NCBI GenBank assembly: GCA_035628915.1
Contig: DASPIW010000060.1
Span: 1 to 64,000, forward strand
DNA from: JARBUG01 sp035628915
GTDB lineage: Bacteria; Bacillota; Sulfobacillia; Symbiobacteriales; Symbiobacteriaceae
DNA: 64,000 nt
Direction: 5' to 3'
Shown here: one piece after another, positions 33,885 through 41,862 of the stretch
Layout of the letters: every line of letters starts with the position of its first letter
Numbering within the stretch: position 1 is the first letter of the stretch
Notes under the pieces: model-generated
What the model was told of the DNA's origin: nothing
Databases searched by the model: none
Seen by the model: the letters and a program-made list of their open reading frames with translations, nothing else
Position numbers and translations under genes: made by a program

Positions 33885-34892
33885 CTACTTCACCCCCCTG
33901 GCGGCGACGAGGGTTTTCGCCTTGCGCCAAAGGTCCACGAGGCCCATCGGCAGATAGAGGACCACGAGGATCAGGATGATGCCCGTCAGCACCTGGTTGA
34001 AGTTCTTGAAGACATTTTGCAGGAAGTGCGACTGCTCGAAGGCGCCGGACCGTTGCAGGGCGATGGAGACGCGCTCTGTCAGCTTGGGCAGGAAGGACAT
34101 GAAGACGGCGCCCACGATGGAGCCGTTGACGGATGCCAGCCCGCCCAGGCAGATGATGGTGAACAGCTCCATAGAGATGCCCAGCCCGAAGTCATGCGGG
34201 GAGATGTAGTTGATCAGGTGAGCATAGAGGCTGCCGCCGATGCCGGCATAGAACGCCGACAGGGCGAAGGCCTGGGTCTTGTACTTGGTCAGACTGATGC
34301 CCATCGCCTGCGCCGCCACTTCGCTGTCGCGCACAGCGACGAACGCCCGCCCCGTGCGGCTCTTGACGACGTTGACGGCCATGCCGGCCAGAAGCCAAAG
34401 GACGATGAGTATCAGGTAATAGTAAGGCCGGTCTTCCCGGAAGCTGAGGCCAAACAGGTACGGCGCCGCCGGCTTGACACCCGTCCAGCCGCCGGTCAGC
34501 GACTCCCAGATGTTGAGCAACTGTGGGACCGCCACCCCGAAGCCCAGAGTGGCGATGGCCAGGTAGTGGCCGGAGAGTCTTAATGCCGGGAAGCCCAAGG
34601 CGTAGCCGACTACACCGGCAACCAGGCCTGCGGCGGGAAGGGCGCCCCAGAAGGGGATGCCTGCGAATTTCGTCAGCCCGTAGGAAGTGAACGCGCCGAC
34701 CGCCATGAAGGCGGCATGGCCGATGGAGATCTGCCCGGCAAAGCCGGTCAGGAGGTTGAGACCGATCGCCATGATGGCGAAAATCAGCGCCCGGTTGAGC
34801 AGCAGGACCAACCAGCTCCACTCGGATCCCAGCACCTGGGGCAGCACCAGCAAGACCGCCAGGCCCACCAACGCGGGCAGTTGCTTGACCAT
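33885..34892 (-). CDS. livM: Branched-chain/organic-acid ABC transporter permease LivM
   Basis: The 335-aa permease has 8-10 hydrophobic segments. It carries the family motif LNLLTGFAGQISIGHAAFMAVGAF and the EAA-like loop V-R-D-S-E-V-A-A-Q-A-M-G-I. It pairs with LivH. It lies 3 nt downstream of livH and 1 nt upstream of livG. Confidence 0.95.
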   Translation of the reverse strand: MVKQLPALVGLAVLLVLPQVLGSEWSWLVLLLNRALIFAIMAIGLNLLTGFAGQISIGHAAFMAVGAFTSYGLTKFAGIPFWGALPAAGLVAGVVGYALGFPALRLSGHYLAIATLGFGVAVPQLLNIWESLTGGWTGVKPAAPYLFGLSFREDRPYYYLILIVLWLLAGMAVNVVKSRTGRAFVAVRDSEVAAQAMGISLTKYKTQAFALSAFYAGIGGSLYAHLINYISPHDFGLGISMELFTIICLGGLASVNGSIVGAVFMSFLPKLTERVSIALQRSGAFEQSHFLQNVFKNFNQVLTGIILILVVLYLPMGLVDLWRKAKTLVAARGVK

Positions 34893-34895
34893 GGG

Positions 34896-35765
34896 CTACA
34901 CCTTCTTCTTCTGAATGGTGCCGAGCAGGCCGGCAGGGCGGATGACGAGCACGAGCACAATCAGGCCAAAGGCAAACGGGGTCTGCAGTTGCGAGTTCCA
35001 CTGACCAACGAGATTCTCCAGGACGCCCAGGGTCAGCCCGCCGATGACGGCGCCCGGGAGCGAAGTGAACCCGCCCAGGACGCCCGCGGTGAACGCCTTG
35101 ATCTGCATGCTGGCCATCATGTTGATGTCGAGGTTGGTGACCGGGGCGATCAGAATGCCGGCGGTGGCGGCCAGGACGCCGCCGAGGCCCCAGGTGAGGG
35201 CCAGGATCCGGTCGGTCGGTACGCCCATGAGCTTCGCCGCCACCCGGTTTTCGGCCACGGCCCGCATGGCAATGCCGAGCATGGAGTACTTGAACAGCAG
35301 GAAGAACACGAGCATGACGATGACCGCCACGCCCATGTTTAGCGCGTTCTGCATTGTGAAGATGATGCCGCCCCAGTTGATGGGCGCCCCACTCACGGCT
35401 GCGGGAAAGGGCTGCAGTTCGTAGCCCCAGATCCATCCGGCAACGCCGTTGATGATCTGGTAGAGGCCAAGCGTGGCGATGAGCACGCTGATCAGCGGCG
35501 CCCGGGCCAGGGGGCGGAGTACCACCCGTTCTATGGCGGCGCCGAAGAGCGCCGCAAAGGCGAGCGCCAGCAGGAAGGCGCCCCAGTATGGAATTCCGGC
35601 GGACGTGAGCAGCGAGAATGCGACAAACGTCCCGAACATGGCCATCTCGCCCTGGGCAAAGTTGACCACGTCGGACGTCTTGAAAATCAGCACGAGACCC
35701 AGGGCAGCCAGGGCATACAGGGAGCCCGTCGCCAGGCCGCTGATGATCTGCTGGGCCACTATCAT
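34896..35765 (-). CDS. livH: Branched-chain/organic-acid ABC transporter permease LivH
   Basis: This 289-aa permease begins MIVAQQIISGLATGSLYALAAL. It has the LivH motifs LVLIFKTSDVVNFAQGEMAMFG and R-A-V-A-E-N-R-V-A-A-K-L-M-G-V. Eight hydrophobic helices are apparent. It is separated from livK by a hairpin that could lower expression of the membrane genes relative to the binding protein. Confidence 0.95.
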   Translation of the reverse strand: MIVAQQIISGLATGSLYALAALGLVLIFKTSDVVNFAQGEMAMFGTFVAFSLLTSAGIPYWGAFLLALAFAALFGAAIERVVLRPLARAPLISVLIATLGLYQIINGVAGWIWGYELQPFPAAVSGAPINWGGIIFTMQNALNMGVAVIVMLVFFLLFKYSMLGIAMRAVAENRVAAKLMGVPTDRILALTWGLGGVLAATAGILIAPVTNLDINMMASMQIKAFTAGVLGGFTSLPGAVIGGLTLGVLENLVGQWNSQLQTPFAFGLIVLVLVIRPAGLLGTIQKKKV

Positions 35766-35788
35766 TAGCTACACCCTCCCGGGGGCTC

Positions 35789-35813
35789 GGGGGGAGGAGC
35801 GCCTCCTCCCCCC
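35789..35813 (-). terminator. Attenuating hairpin between livK and livH
   Basis: A perfect 11-bp stem GGGGGGAGGAG/CTCCTCCCCCC with a 3-nt loop follows the livK stop with no T-run. Such hairpins commonly protect the binding-protein mRNA 3' end, so that the lipoprotein is made in excess. Confidence 0.7.
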
Positions 35814-35828
35814 TGCCTCAGGTCTCTG

Positions 35829-37094
35829 TTACTTGCTCAGACGGTACGGCTGCGTGTTGAGCGGCACCATGACGATGTTGCCCTTGTCGTCCTTCTGCAC
35901 CTTGTTCAGGTAGAAGGCGGTGGAGCCACGGCGGTCGCCCGGGCCATAGGAGATGTCCTTGGCCATGATGCCGTTCCAGTTCTTCAGGGCTTCCAGCGCA
36001 GCGATGAACTTCTCGCGGGTCAGGTCCTTGCCGGCGTCCTGCAGGCCCTTGACCAGCAGTTCGGCAGCGATCCAGCCGGCGGTGGTGTACGCGTTCGGGA
36101 CCTCGGGCTTTCCGTCGGCGGCGGTGTAGTACTTGCCGTACACTTCATAGAACTTCTTGATATCCGGGCTGTTGGGATCAGCCACAGGCACCCAGCCGCC
36201 GGTGATCAGGCCGACGGCGGCATCGCCCGCCAGCTTCGGAATATTGACCGGATCAGCGTTGACATACGAGGTGAGCGGCACGGCGGTGAAGCCCTGCTTT
36301 TGCATCTCCTTCATGATGCCGACCGACTCGGCCAGCGTGGTGTAGATAATGACCGCTTCGGCCCCCTTGGTCTTGGCGTTGAGCACCGGCGTGGCAAAGT
36401 CGACCGCTTTGGCTTCATGCGAACCGTCGTAGACGATCTCCCCGCCCACGGTCTTGATGATGTCCTGCACGCCCTTGAGGCCCTGCTTACCCATGTCGGA
36501 GTTCTGCCAGAGGACGGCGATCTTCTTCTTGCCCAGGTCCTTGACGGCGTATTGGGTCAGGATCTTCGCTTCGTCGAAGTTGTTCGGCTGCACGGCGAAG
36601 ACGTTCTCTTTGGCCGGGTGGGCGGTCTGCTCAATGCCGGTCATCGGGTAGACGACGGGCACCTTCTGCTCGACCCAGTAATCGACCGAGGCCTGCACGC
36701 CCGGGGTGCCCAGGACCGGGCAGAGAGCGAAGACCTTGTCGGATTCGACCAGTTCCTTGGAGGCCGCGAGGCCCTTGGCGGCGGTGAACTCATCATCCAC
36801 GACCTTGACGACCTCAATTTTGCGGCCGTGGACGCCGCCGTTGTCGTTGGTGTACTTGATGAAGGCTTCAAAGCCCTTGCGGACGGAGATGCCGATAGGG
36901 GCCACGGCGCCGGACTGCGCGGCAAAGCCTCCGACTTTGACCGTGGTGTCGGTCACGCCGGGCACCTCGACCTTTTTGGGCTGTTCAGCGGCGGGGGCCG
37001 GAGCCTTGGTCTCTTCCGGCTTGGCGGGCTCGGAGCAGCCGGCGACAGCGGCCAGCATGACCAGGGACAGGATCACTGCAGCAACACGTTTCAC
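35829..37094 (-). CDS. livK: ABC transporter substrate-binding lipoprotein (LivK/amide-urea-type, type I periplasmic fold)
   Basis: It is 421 aa from GTG 37094, with GAGGGGG upstream. The signal VKRVAAVILSLVMLAAVAGC gives lipidated Cys20. Next come an EAKPEET/APAAEQPKK linker and two Rossmann-like lobes (TVKVGGFAAQSGAVAPIGISV, HGRKIEVVKVVDDEF). The family covers branched-chain amino acids, amides, aromatic acids and other organic acids. Co-transcription with acyl-CoA-type enzymes suggests a carboxylic acid ligand. Confidence 0.9.
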   Translation of the reverse strand: MKRVAAVILSLVMLAAVAGCSEPAKPEETKAPAPAAEQPKKVEVPGVTDTTVKVGGFAAQSGAVAPIGISVRKGFEAFIKYTNDNGGVHGRKIEVVKVVDDEFTAAKGLAASKELVESDKVFALCPVLGTPGVQASVDYWVEQKVPVVYPMTGIEQTAHPAKENVFAVQPNNFDEAKILTQYAVKDLGKKKIAVLWQNSDMGKQGLKGVQDIIKTVGGEIVYDGSHEAKAVDFATPVLNAKTKGAEAVIIYTTLAESVGIMKEMQKQGFTAVPLTSYVNADPVNIPKLAGDAAVGLITGGWVPVADPNSPDIKKFYEVYGKYYTAADGKPEVPNAYTTAGWIAAELLVKGLQDAGKDLTREKFIAALEALKNWNGIMAKDISYGPGDRRGSTAFYLNKVQKDDKGNIVMVPLNTQPYRLSK

Positions 37095-37117
37095 TCTGAC
37101 ATCCCCCTCTGTCGAAA

Positions 37118-37858
37118 TTACATCCACCATCCACCGTTGCAGTCGATCACGGCGCCCGTCATGTAGTGGGCGCGGGGCGAAGCGCAGACGCCGGCCCAGT
37201 AGGCGATATCTTCGGGCTTGGCCCAGTAGCCGCAGGGAATCTTGGCGGTTATGGCGTCCAGTTGCTCCTGCGGGTACTTCTGCATCATTTCCGTCAGGAT
37301 GTAGCCAGGGGCCAGGGCGTTAACGGTGACGCCTTTCTTGGCGAACTCAATGGCGACTTCTTTGGTGAAGCCGATGAGGCCGGCCTTGGAGGCGGCGTAA
37401 TACGGCGTGCCGAAGACGCCAGTACGGCCCACGTATGAAGAGATGTTGATGATGCGGCCCCAGCCCCGGGCAACCATGGCAGGCACGAACGCTTTCGTGC
37501 AGACGAACGGCCCGGTCAGGTTGACGTCAATGACGGCGTCCCAGTCGGCCTTATTCGATTTGCGCATATGGCCGTCCCGATTAATGCCGGCGTTGTTGAC
37601 CAGAATGTCGACCCTTCCGACTTCGGCGGCCATTTTGGCCACTTCTTCCTCGTTGTTGATGAACGCTGTGGAGAACCGGGCGCCCACACCCAGTGCTTTC
37701 ACTTCGGCGACGGTCTGCTCGGCGTCGGCAGCCATGGCGGGAATGTCGTTGACGATCAGTTCGGCACCCATACCGGCCAGTTCGAGGGCGATGGCCCTGC
37801 CGAGGCCCCGGGCGGCGCCGGTGACCAGAGCCACTTTGCCCTGCAGATCTTTACCCAC
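37118..37858 (-). CDS. Short-chain dehydrogenase/reductase (FabG/PhbB-like)
   Basis: It is 246 aa from the GTG at 37858, with GGAGGTG 7 nt upstream. It has the NAD(P) motif TGAARGLG (about 12-19), the NNAG motif, the catalytic Ser of I-I-N-I-S-S-Y, and YYAASK. It closely resembles 3-oxoacyl-ACP/acetoacetyl-CoA reductases. Its context with a thiolase-fold enzyme and a CoA-transferase suggests it oxidises or reduces a beta-hydroxyacyl/beta-ketoacyl intermediate. The start overlaps the 63-aa gene by 8 nt. Confidence 0.9.
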   Translation of the reverse strand: MGKDLQGKVALVTGAARGLGRAIALELAGMGAELIVNDIPAMAADAEQTVAEVKALGVGARFSTAFINNEEEVAKMAAEVGRVDILVNNAGINRDGHMRKSNKADWDAVIDVNLTGPFVCTKAFVPAMVARGWGRIINISSYVGRTGVFGTPYYAASKAGLIGFTKEVAIEFAKKGVTVNALAPGYILTEMMQKYPQEQLDAITAKIPCGYWAKPEDIAYWAGVCASPRAHYMTGAVIDCNGGWWM

Positions 37859-38042
37859 GAGTCGGCACCTCCTTCGCAAACTGTTGCATCCAGACGGTCG
37901 CTTCAGCGAGGCTGGTAAACTGGTGCTCCTCGTCAGACTGGACGTGCCGGACGGTCACCCGCCAGGGGTTCTGGTCAGCTGCCGCCTCCGCGTCTGCATA
38001 AATCCTCACGACGAATGAGGCAATGAGCGGCTCTCCCACCAT
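37851..38042 (-). CDS. Small hypothetical protein (63 aa) in the CoA-transferase/liv operon
   Basis: The 63-aa frame has ATG at 38042 and GGAGG 4-5 nt upstream (TGGAGGAAGC). It fits tightly between the hydrolase (11 nt gap) and the SDR (8-nt overlap), which supports real translation. The sequence has a beta-strand-rich first half (IASFVVRIYADAEA, WRVTVRHVQSDEEHQF) and a C-terminal helix (SLAEATVWMQQFAKEV). I do not recognise a family. It may be a small binding or accessory subunit. Confidence 0.8.
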   Translation of the reverse strand: MVGEPLIASFVVRIYADAEAAADQNPWRVTVRHVQSDEEHQFTSLAEATVWMQQFAKEVPTRG

Positions 38043-38053
38043 GCTTCCTCCAT

Positions 38054-38833
38054 TTACAGCAGATTCCGGGCCAGGAAGTCCCCGGCGGCCCTGGTGAACT
38101 GGGCAGGCTGCTCCAGGAACATGCAGTGGCCGGCCTCCCGGAGCATGATGATCTGGCTGCCGTGAATCCGGCGCTGGAGCTCGTGGGCGTAGCTGAGGGG
38201 CGTGAGCACATCCTCGTCGCCGGTCAGGATCAGCGTCGGGCAGGTAATGCTGGGCAGTTCGTCGAGCACGTCGATCTCCATGCCGCCGGCAATCAGGTTC
38301 CGTACGGCGAAGGCCGGCAGGGCGGTGCCTTTCTCTCGCCAGGGCTTGAGCGCCTCAAAGCTCCGATTGAGGAACGTAGCGCCCCAGATCCAGGGGCTGG
38401 AGATGTCGAAGCGGAGGGGCCCACCGCCCGCCGCCATGCCATTTAGCCAGCTGGTCAGCTTCACTTTCATGGCCGTGTCAGCGCGGCCATAGCCGTTGGC
38501 CAGGACAAGGGCAGTGACCCGCTCGGGCCGGCGGACGGCAAACTCAAGCGCCACGCAGGCACCGCTGCTTACACCTAAGAGGGCTGCTTCTTTGATGCAC
38601 AGTGCGGTGAACAGGTTGTCCAGGTCCTGTGCGTGCTGTGCGGGCGTATATGGTCCGTCATCGGGCTTGTCCGACTGGCCTTGCCCCCGGCAGTCGTAGG
38701 TCAGCACCCGGAACCTGTCCGTGTAGGCAGGCAGGTGGCCGTTCCAGCTGGACAGGTCGGTCAACAGACCGTTGATGAGCACCAGGACCGGGCCGTCTTC
38801 TCTCCCCTGCCACTGGTAGTGAAGGTCGATCAC
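38054..38833 (-). CDS. Alpha/beta hydrolase (3-oxoadipate enol-lactonase/esterase-like)
   Basis: It is 259 aa from the GTG at 38833, with GGAGGTG 8 nt upstream. It has the oxyanion region LINGLLTDLSSW, the nucleophile motif GVSSGA (Ser about 100), an acid in GDEDVLT and His in EAGHCMF. Note GxSxG is GVSSG with a Gly-to-Ser-type neighbour, still canonical. The context (CoA-transferase, KAS III-like enzyme, SDR) suggests cleavage of a lactone, ester or beta-diketone intermediate. Confidence 0.85.
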   Translation of the reverse strand: MIDLHYQWQGREDGPVLVLINGLLTDLSSWNGHLPAYTDRFRVLTYDCRGQGQSDKPDDGPYTPAQHAQDLDNLFTALCIKEAALLGVSSGACVALEFAVRRPERVTALVLANGYGRADTAMKVKLTSWLNGMAAGGGPLRFDISSPWIWGATFLNRSFEALKPWREKGTALPAFAVRNLIAGGMEIDVLDELPSITCPTLILTGDEDVLTPLSYAHELQRRIHGSQIIMLREAGHCMFLEQPAQFTRAAGDFLARNLL

Positions 38834-38840
38834 GTTTCGC

Positions 38841-40157
38841 TCACCTCCGCGGCAGCCAGCCGTACTTGAGCGCTTCCTCTGCAAGCTGCTCCCGGTAGTT
38901 CGGGTGAGCAATCCTGATCAGTGCGGCGCAGCGGTCGTGAACGGACAGGCCCCGCACATGGGCCACGCCATATTCGGTCACGACATAGTCAAGGTCGTTG
39001 CGTGTCATGGTAACGATGGAGCCCTGCGCCAGCATGGGGGTCATCGTCGAGATCGTCCCATTCTTGGCGGTGGAGCGTAGGGCGATGATGCCCTTGCCGC
39101 CCGGGCTCATGAGGGCGCCCACGTGGGTGTCGCGCTGGCCGCCGGTGCCGCTGTATTGGACCGGTCCGATCGATTCGGAGCAGACCTGCCCGGTCAGGTC
39201 GACGGCGATAGCCGTGTTAATCGAGATCATTTTCGGCTGTCTGGCGATATTGTACGGGTCGTTGGTGTAGTTGCCGTCGCGGATCTCGATGGCCGGGTTG
39301 TTGTCCAGCCAGGCGTACAGTCTGCGGCTGCCGGCGGCGAAGCAACCGACGGTTTTGTACTTGTCGAGGTGTTTCCGGGCGTTGGTGATGACGCCCGCCT
39401 CGTACAGATCCAGCATGGCGTCGACGATCATTTCGGTGTGGACGCCCAGGTCATTCTTATCCTTGAGGAATGTGGCCACGGCGTTGGGAATGCCGCCGAT
39501 GCCGAGCTGAATGGTGGAGCCGTCCTCGATCATGCCGGCGATGTGACCCGCGATTGCTTCTTCTTCCGGCCCGGGCTTGATGTTGGGGAACTCCAGCACG
39601 GGCACGTGGTTCTCCACAATCCAGTCGACCTGGCTGATGTGCAGCATGGTGTCGCCGAAGGTGCGGGGCGTGTTTTCGTTGACTTCGACGATGACCAGGT
39701 CGGCGGTCTCAAGCACCCAGCGCTCATAGCAAGTGGAGAGCGACATGGAGAAGTAGCCGTGCTTGTCCAAGGGCGAAACGGTGTGGAACAAGACGTTGAC
39801 GGGCTTCGCTTCGTACCGGTCCTTGCCGGCGCGGTGCAGGTTGTTGGGGATGACCGTGACCTGCCCGTGGCTCTTGGCGGCCGTGCGGGCGGCGTCACCG
39901 TAGAACCAGGCTTCGTGCGTGAAGGTAGATGCATACTCCGGCTTAGCGATCCATTCGTAGGGGCGCATCAGCAGGGCGGCGAGGACCCGGATGTCGGTAC
40001 GCAGGCCGTATAGCGTGTGGAGCCGGCCCAGCAGCCCCGGGGGCTCGGCGGCGCACATGCCGACGGCGATCTGGGCGTGGTCGGGCACCTTGGAGACCGC
40101 CTCATCGATGGGGAGGAGCTTCTGCCGGTACATCTCCTGCCACTTGTCGGTCAGCAT
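38841..40157 (-). CDS. Acetyl-CoA hydrolase / 4-hydroxybutyrate CoA-transferase family
   Basis: It is 438 aa from the ATG at 40157 (MLTDKWQEMYRQKLLPIDEAV), with GAGGAGG upstream. Class I CoA-transferase features are present: GIGGIPNAVATFL, HTEMIVDAMLDLYEAGVI and the later GGQRDTHVGALMSPGGKGIIA. The catalytic Glu is expected in the HTEM/SES segment. It would activate a carboxylic acid using acetyl-CoA or another acyl-CoA. It overlaps the KAS III-like gene by 7 nt. Confidence 0.9.
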   Translation of the reverse strand: MLTDKWQEMYRQKLLPIDEAVSKVPDHAQIAVGMCAAEPPGLLGRLHTLYGLRTDIRVLAALLMRPYEWIAKPEYASTFTHEAWFYGDAARTAAKSHGQVTVIPNNLHRAGKDRYEAKPVNVLFHTVSPLDKHGYFSMSLSTCYERWVLETADLVIVEVNENTPRTFGDTMLHISQVDWIVENHVPVLEFPNIKPGPEEEAIAGHIAGMIEDGSTIQLGIGGIPNAVATFLKDKNDLGVHTEMIVDAMLDLYEAGVITNARKHLDKYKTVGCFAAGSRRLYAWLDNNPAIEIRDGNYTNDPYNIARQPKMISINTAIAVDLTGQVCSESIGPVQYSGTGGQRDTHVGALMSPGGKGIIALRSTAKNGTISTMTPMLAQGSIVTMTRNDLDYVVTEYGVAHVRGLSVHDRCAALIRIAHPNYREQLAEEALKYGWLPRR

Positions 40158-41185
40158 CGCTGTGCCTCCTCGACAGGGCCCCATTTGATGGCCGTGGCGC
40201 CCCAGGCGTAGCCAACGCCGGCGCTGACGCCCACCACGAGGTCGCCGTCCTTGATCTTGCCCTGCTCCAGGGCGAGGTGGATCGAGAGAATCTGGTCCAT
40301 CTGGCCGATGTGGCCGTAGTCCTTCAGGTAAATGCAGCGGTCGCCGGGGATGCCGAGTTCGGCCAGCATGGCGTCATGGGCGGATTTCTTAAAGTGCAGG
40401 ACCGCAAAGTAGCCGATATCTTTGGTGGAGTAGCCTTCGAGTTCGCAGACCTGCCTGACGCACTTGATGAAATTGGGTGTAGAGACTTCGTTGAGCCGGT
40501 TCTTCATAGTCTCGACATCGAGAATCTCGAGCTGGTAGAGCTTGTCGTCGTGGTTGTGCAGGCCCGCCTTGGTGCCGCCGCCGAGCACGGCGACGGTCTC
40601 GGAGAGGGAGCCGTCGACCACCATGGCGGAGCCGATGAGCCGGTTTCGGCCGTAGTCTTTCTTGAGGAGCATCGCAGCACCGCCGGCGCCGAGGTTATAC
40701 ATGAAGCTGACCCGGGGATTCTTGTAGTTGATGAAGTCGCCGTTGCGGTAGCCGCCGGCCAGAAGGACGGAATGAACGTGCGAGTCGCTCAGCATGAGCG
40801 CTTCGGCGAGCTTCATGCCCAGCACCCAGGTGCCGCAGCGGAGTTGGACGTCGAAGGCCCAGGCGCTGGTGGCGCCAACTGCGTAGGCGGTCTTGATGCC
40901 GGCGGTCCAGAGTTGGTATTCCTTGTACTCTTCGCCGATGTAGATGACCACGTCGATTTCGGTCGGGGCGATGCCGGCCCGCTGGATGGCCATTTCGGCA
41001 GCCTTGATGCCCATGGCCGCCGTGCCGTCATCGGGGCCGGGGACGGGTTTTTGCGTGAAGCCCATTTTGTCAACGATGACGCTTTGGGGGAGGCCGGTCT
41101 CCTGAGCGATGTAGTCGGCGGTGTGGCGGGTGGCGGGGATGTAGATTCCGGTGCTGACCACGCCAACATGGGGACGGGTCGCCAT
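40151..41185 (-). CDS. KAS III-like thiolase-fold enzyme with atypical active site
   Basis: It is 344 aa from the ATG at 41185, with GAGGTG 6 nt upstream. It aligns in plan with FabH/HMG-CoA-synthase enzymes: ISTGIYIP-like start, GIKAAEMAIQRAGI, nucleophile Cys117 in Q-L-R-C-G-T-W, His in VLHFKKSAH, and KDYGHIGQMDQ where FabH usually has Asn in YGNTS. The replaced Asn suggests different chemistry from fatty-acid priming. It is the first gene of the operon with the CoA-transferase, so acyl transfer or beta-ketoacyl cleavage is more likely than lipid synthesis. Confidence 0.85.
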   Translation of the reverse strand: MATRPHVGVVSTGIYIPATRHTADYIAQETGLPQSVIVDKMGFTQKPVPGPDDGTAAMGIKAAEMAIQRAGIAPTEIDVVIYIGEEYKEYQLWTAGIKTAYAVGATSAWAFDVQLRCGTWVLGMKLAEALMLSDSHVHSVLLAGGYRNGDFINYKNPRVSFMYNLGAGGAAMLLKKDYGRNRLIGSAMVVDGSLSETVAVLGGGTKAGLHNHDDKLYQLEILDVETMKNRLNEVSTPNFIKCVRQVCELEGYSTKDIGYFAVLHFKKSAHDAMLAELGIPGDRCIYLKDYGHIGQMDQILSIHLALEQGKIKDGDLVVGVSAGVGYAWGATAIKWGPVEEAQRC

Positions 41186-41290
41186 AGGAAGCACCTCGCT
41201 TGGCTGGATTCCCTTGGTTGCATCCTACGGGTAGGGAGTTGCTTGGCAGTTACAAAAGGGTTACGCGAAGTGGGGTTGTGGAAATGAGGA

Positions 41291-41322
41291 AGGCGGCAGT
41301 AACCCGTAGGTCACTGCCGCCT
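41291..41322 (-). terminator. Terminator after the Nudix gene
   Basis: AGGCGGCAGT/ACTGCCGCCT form a 10-bp stem with a 12-nt loop, followed on the minus strand by TCCTCATTTCC. It separates the SDR-Nudix pair from the KAS III-led operon. Confidence 0.7.
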
Positions 41323-41428
41323 CAGATTGCCGGGATCGGGCTGGAGCCGGTTGCCGTTTCGCGCCAACCCAACCGGAGGCCCGCTCAAGGCTGCGCAACC
41401 CAATTGAAGGCCGACCGGTGGCATGGCA

Positions 41429-41854
41429 TCAGGGCAATCGGCCAGAATTGGACCGAAAGTAGTCGACCACTCGCTGCCGGCAGTTGGCTGCAAAAGAAAG
41501 GCCGTGCAAGTCGTCTCGCCCCACCCATCGGAGCTCCGCGATCTCCTCCGGCGCTGGGGTCGGCGTTCCTGCGATGCGGCAGGTGTAGACAATAGAGACC
41601 AGATGTACTGGATTGCCCGCCGCCTCGGACATACAACTGTATACGCCAAAGAGAACCGGGGCGACGACGTTGACGCCCAGTTCCTCGAAGAGTTCACGCC
41701 GGAGGCAGGCTTCCGGCTCCTCGCCAAATTCCAGGCGGCCCCCGATTACTTCCCAGAGCCCGGGGGCCGTCCGGCGGTTCTCAGACCTGCGGCTGATCAA
41801 AACGTGGTCGCCGCCATCATTTAAGATCAGGGCGCTGCAAGAGATGATTTGCAT
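41429..41854 (-). CDS. Nudix hydrolase
   Basis: The 141-aa protein has a complete Nudix box GGRLEFGEEPEACLRRELFEELGV (split across residues ~38-61: G-x5-E-x7-R-E-x2-E-E-x-G). It hydrolyses a nucleoside diphosphate linked to another moiety; the substrate cannot be assigned. It follows the SDR by 8 nt and is probably co-transcribed with it. Confidence 0.92.
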   Translation of the reverse strand: MQIISCSALILNDGGDHVLISRRSENRRTAPGLWEVIGGRLEFGEEPEACLRRELFEELGVNVVAPVLFGVYSCMSEAAGNPVHLVSIVYTCRIAGTPTPAPEEIAELRWVGRDDLHGLSFAANCRQRVVDYFRSNSGRLP

Positions 41855-41862
41855 GGGCTGCC

